NCBI GenBank assembly: GCA_004562915.1
Contig: SFQZ01000089.1
Coordinates: 1 to 16,074 of the forward strand
Direction of reading: 5' to 3'
DNA length: 16,074 nt
From: a bacterium
GTDB lineage: Bacteria > Bacillota_A > Clostridia > Lachnospirales > Lachnospiraceae
Position numbers and translations under genes: made by a program. The notes below the pieces were generated by a model, which saw nothing but the letters and a program-made list of their open reading frames with translations, was not told the origin of the DNA and did no database searches. Shown here in pieces: positions 15,650 through 16,074 of this stretch (positions are counted from its first letter, which is position 1; each line of letters begins with the position of its first letter).

Positions 15650-15913
15650 TTTATGCGCACCGCACCTCGAACTTCCCTCACAGACGTTACTCCTACAGTT
15701 AACTCGGCCCAGGCACCCTCACGGCACACAGGAGATTCTGCTTAGTGCTGCTTCATTCCTGACCTGACACGGTTCACAGAGTCCTGTTGCGTAAGACCCA
15801 GACGTCAACGCCACTTATAGAAGGCAGCTCCACAAGAAGAAGCCCTCAGATTGGTATCACCCCTGCTGTAGCGGATTGCAGGTACAGGGCACCGCTATCT
15901 CCCCGGCTGCGCA
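15650..15913 (-). ncRNA. ffs: Signal recognition particle RNA, large Gram-positive form
   Basis: The minus strand carries the SRP RNA, the scaffold for Ffh that targets membrane and secreted proteins. The S-domain signature reads GTGTCAGGTCA, the GGAA tetraloop, then TGAAGCAGCAC (complement of 15744-15771), with the asymmetric loop AGCAG/CAGG of helix 8. The 5' part (GATAGCGGTGCCCTG, CTGCAATCCGCTA) matches the Alu domain of Bacillus/Clostridium-type scRNA. TGCGCA occurs near both ends (about 15908-15913 and 15654-15659) and can form the closing helix. The length of about 264 nt fits the large form. A T-run follows the 3' end. The ends are approximate. Confidence 0.92.
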
Positions 15914-15919
15914 GAATCA

Positions 15920-15948
15920 AGTATACCTTGTTTCATGAGATTTGTCAA
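15920..15948 (-). promoter_or_regulatory. SRP RNA promoter
   Basis: Minus strand: TTGACA (15943-15948), a 17-nt spacer and TATACT (15920-15925). The predicted start at about 15913 coincides with the 5' end of the SRP RNA. The -35 box is consensus. Confidence 0.88.
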
Positions 15949-16074
15949 GAACCGGAAACCGGACACGTGTCTGTCGTATAAGCCATTTATGATAATGTCT
16001 CAGTATACCACATATGAAAATGTCCCAGATGTGGTAAAATATCCTCCGTGCGACTTATAACGAACAGGAGGAAA
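15943..16074 (+). mobile_element. Possible insertion-sequence end (IS21-like), truncated by window
   Basis: From TGTCAAG at 15943 to the window end the sequence carries repeated motifs of the sort found at IS21-type ends: AATGTCTC (15994-16001), AATGTCCC (16019-16025 region) and a related GTGTCTGTC. It also has an inverted pair TACCACAT (16006-16013) / ATGTGGTA (16029-16036). It ends with an extended -10 (TGG-TAAAAT, to 16040) and a strong SD, CAGGAGG (about 16065-16071), for a gene starting just outside the window. The family call is from motif style only, and the transposase itself is not visible. It could instead be the ordinary promoter region of the next gene. Confidence 0.35.

Noticed and set aside
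1..16074. CRISPR array, prophage or integrase modules
   Set aside because: No regularly spaced repeats, Cas, phage structural or recombinase genes are visible.

Overview
The window looks like a chromosomal segment of a Lachnospiraceae-type gut Firmicute (Blautia/Ruminococcus-like). This is inferred from moderate GC, AGGAGG-type ribosome binding sites with some TTG/GTG starts, a clostridial-type thioredoxin-reductase-like flavoprotein, a large Gram-positive-type SRP RNA, and the gene families present. No species call is possible from the sequence alone.

Left end (1-2092): a decayed accessory zone. It holds the 3' part of an Rhs/YD-repeat gene broken by at least three frame changes. The conserved Rhs core runs directly into a remnant of an immunity-like (DUF4304-like) gene, with no toxin domain between. 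A decayed minus-strand winged-helix-like fragment and a 10-bp perfect inverted repeat follow.

Core block (2093-8385): on the minus strand, a thioredoxin-reductase-like flavoprotein that keeps the redox CxxC but lacks the usual NADPH motifs. Divergent from it is a probable operon: alaX (mischarged tRNA editing), a VWA/DUF2201-like protein overlapping alaX by 8 bp, a MoxR-type AAA+ ATPase, and a glycyl-radical-enzyme activase (NrdG2-like radical SAM). The VWA and MoxR genes are a classic partner pair. A 152-nt structured palindromic element (6002-6153) separates them, and the only good start codon and SD of the ATPase lie inside it. A second nested palindrome and a 19-bp direct repeat sit in the alaX leader.

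Middle (8470-10260): a minus-strand protein of unknown function (DUF6128-like), then tadA. The last codons of tadA contain a near-consensus promoter for tRNA-Ser(CGA). A terminator that works on both strands separates this tRNA from a minus-strand tRNA-Ala(CGC).

Right part (10260-16074): two convergent, dissimilar MATE-family transporters, then a GH3 beta-glucosidase-type enzyme with permuted domain order and a strong terminator. The minus strand then carries the SRP RNA gene (ffs, large form with Alu and S domains) behind a TTGACA-17-TATACT promoter. The last ~130 bases look like the end of an insertion element, possibly IS21-like. They contain repeated AATGTCYC motifs and end in an SD whose gene lies beyond the window. 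The proposed element end coincides with the -35 box of the SRP RNA promoter.
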